Assembly: GCA_002382445.1 (NCBI GenBank)
Contig: DGAQ01000025.1
Coordinates: 27,908 to 42,820, forward strand
Origin: Porticoccaceae bacterium UBA4026
Lineage (GTDB): Bacteria; Pseudomonadota; Gammaproteobacteria; Pseudomonadales; Porticoccaceae
Length of the DNA: 14,913 bases
Reading direction: 5' to 3'
Shown here: one piece after another, positions 14,113-14,913 of the stretch
Layout of the letters: each line of letters starts with the position of its first letter
Position numbering within the stretch: position 1 is the first letter of the stretch
The notes under the pieces: generated by a model
Seen by the model: the letters and a program-made list of their open reading frames with translations, nothing else
Databases searched by the model: none
What the model was told of the DNA's origin: nothing
Position numbers and translations under genes: made by a program

Positions 14113-14913
14113 TTACATAGGGTCCTTTGGTCCAAGACGCCTGACAAGCGCAGGTATTTTAAAAGGCGCTAGCTCGCGCACAATACGCCATAAATACAGT
14201 AGAATATTGGTTTTGTGATACCAGGACACTTTGCTCAGCTGACTCAGGGTTGAGTCGTATCCTATGGCAAAAAGCTCGTCGTACCGTTCGCTGTTGTCGC
14301 GCAGGCTAAAGTCGCTTAAGTCCATTGAAATCAACAAATCGACGTCCTTAAGCTGGGCTTTGGTATGCCGGCTAACGGCAATTTCAAATGCGTTGCGCAT
14401 CACATCGACAACGTGGCTAGGCTCTGAGTAGTGATTAACCGCGCTAAGGTTACTGGCAATTATCACCCCTGCGCCCATGGTTCGTAGCGGACCCACTGGT
14501 ACGTTTTCCACCAAGCCACCATCAACCAGCGTTCTACCATCGATGACCACAGGAATGTAGATGCCCGGAACAGCGGCCGATGCGCACACTGCGTCGGCTA
14601 CCGGGCCACGAGTCAAGATCACTTCTTCACCACTGTTAATGTCTGTTGCCACAATGGCGAGGGGTATTTGGGCGTCTTCAATGTTCACCTCGCCGAGGTA
14701 TTCCAGCATTAGCTCACGTAATGAGTCGGTAGAGAAGAAGCCTGTTTTATTCAGTTTAAAGGTAGTGACCTTAGACATGCTGAGCCGTCGGGCCAAGCTA
14801 CCCATAGTCGCTGTATCTACCTTAAAGGCATAGAGCGCGGCAACGATGGCGCCAACACTGGTGCCAGAGATATAGCTTATTTCGACCTGTGCCTCTTCTA
14901 GGGCACTTAACAC
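14113..14913 (-). CDS. Patatin-like phospholipase (RssA-like), 5' end outside the window
   Basis: Partial gene: 266 codons are visible, and the first codon is GTG at the window edge. That codon is most likely an internal Val, because patatins carry an oxyanion-hole GGGARG motif about ten residues upstream that is missing here. The nucleophile elbow is GTSVG (Ser19 of the fragment) in YISGTSVGAIVAALYAF. The catalytic Asp is D131 in LVDGGLVENVPV, the DGG motif of the Ser-Asp dyad. Patatin-like enzymes hydrolyse acyl chains of phospholipids or related lipids. The visible length plus about 20-40 missing residues matches the RssA-like class of about 300 aa. No signal peptide can be judged. It precedes the RND gene by 109 bases on the same strand and may act on the same lipid, but that is inference. 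Confidence 0.92.
   Translation of the reverse strand: MLSALEEAQVEISYISGTSVGAIVAALYAFKVDTATMGSLARRLSMSKVTTFKLNKTGFFSTDSLRELMLEYLGEVNIEDAQIPLAIVATDINSGEEVILTRGPVADAVCASAAVPGIYIPVVIDGRTLVDGGLVENVPVGPLRTMGAGVIIASNLSAVNHYSEPSHVVDVMRNAFEIAVSRHTKAQLKDVDLLISMDLSDFSLRDNSERYDELFAIGYDSTLSQLSKVSWYHKTNILLYLWRIVRELAPFKIPALVRRLGPKDPM

Noticed and set aside
14911..14913. GTG at the right edge as the true start of the patatin gene
   Set aside because: The conserved patatin glycine-rich oxyanion motif should precede this point, so the codon is most likely internal and the gene continues outside the window.

Overview
This 14.9 kb window looks like ordinary chromosome from a moderate-GC gammaproteobacterium, probably a marine heterotroph. 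That assignment is an inference from the tight clpS-clpA pair of gammaproteobacterial type and from the mix of PhyH, GPH-type MFS, DUF1993, SRPBCC and MMPL/LolA-like/porin genes. I see no rRNA, tRNA, CRISPR array, insertion sequence or phage gene. No stretch longer than 300 bases lacks a gene.

There are three blocks. Block 1 (1-3323, minus strand) holds, in transcription order, a small SRPBCC-fold protein, clpS, clpA and the first 43 codons of a probable SAM-dependent methyltransferase cut by the window edge. ClpS and ClpA form the adaptor and unfoldase of the ClpAP protease. The SRPBCC gene has no ordinary start codon where the fold and the Shine-Dalgarno sequence require one; the reading frame points to an ATT start.

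Block 2 (3479-8154, plus strand) holds a DUF1993 protein, two small unrecognised charged proteins, a GPH-type MFS transporter, an exported NTF2/SnoaL-like protein and a phytanoyl-CoA dioxygenase-like Fe(II)/2-oxoglutarate oxygenase. Terminator-like hairpins follow the DUF1993 gene, each small gene and the NTF2-like gene, so this is several short transcription units rather than one operon. The PhyH gene has its own promoter candidate and a strong Shine-Dalgarno sequence.

Block 3 (8229-14913, minus strand) starts, in transcription order, with a patatin-like phospholipase (5' end outside the window). Then come a large two-repeat RND/MMPL transporter, a periplasmic LolA-like lipoprotein-sorting domain protein whose GTG start overlaps the transporter stop (GTGA), and an outer-membrane beta-barrel 12 bases further on. 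A GNAT acetyltransferase lies last. The RND, LolA-like and barrel genes supply an inner-membrane pump, a soluble hydrophobic-cargo carrier and an outer-membrane component, which fits a trans-envelope lipid or hydrophobic-molecule export route. The upstream lipase could act on the same lipid. The cargo cannot be read from the sequence. This cluster is the most system-like part of the window.
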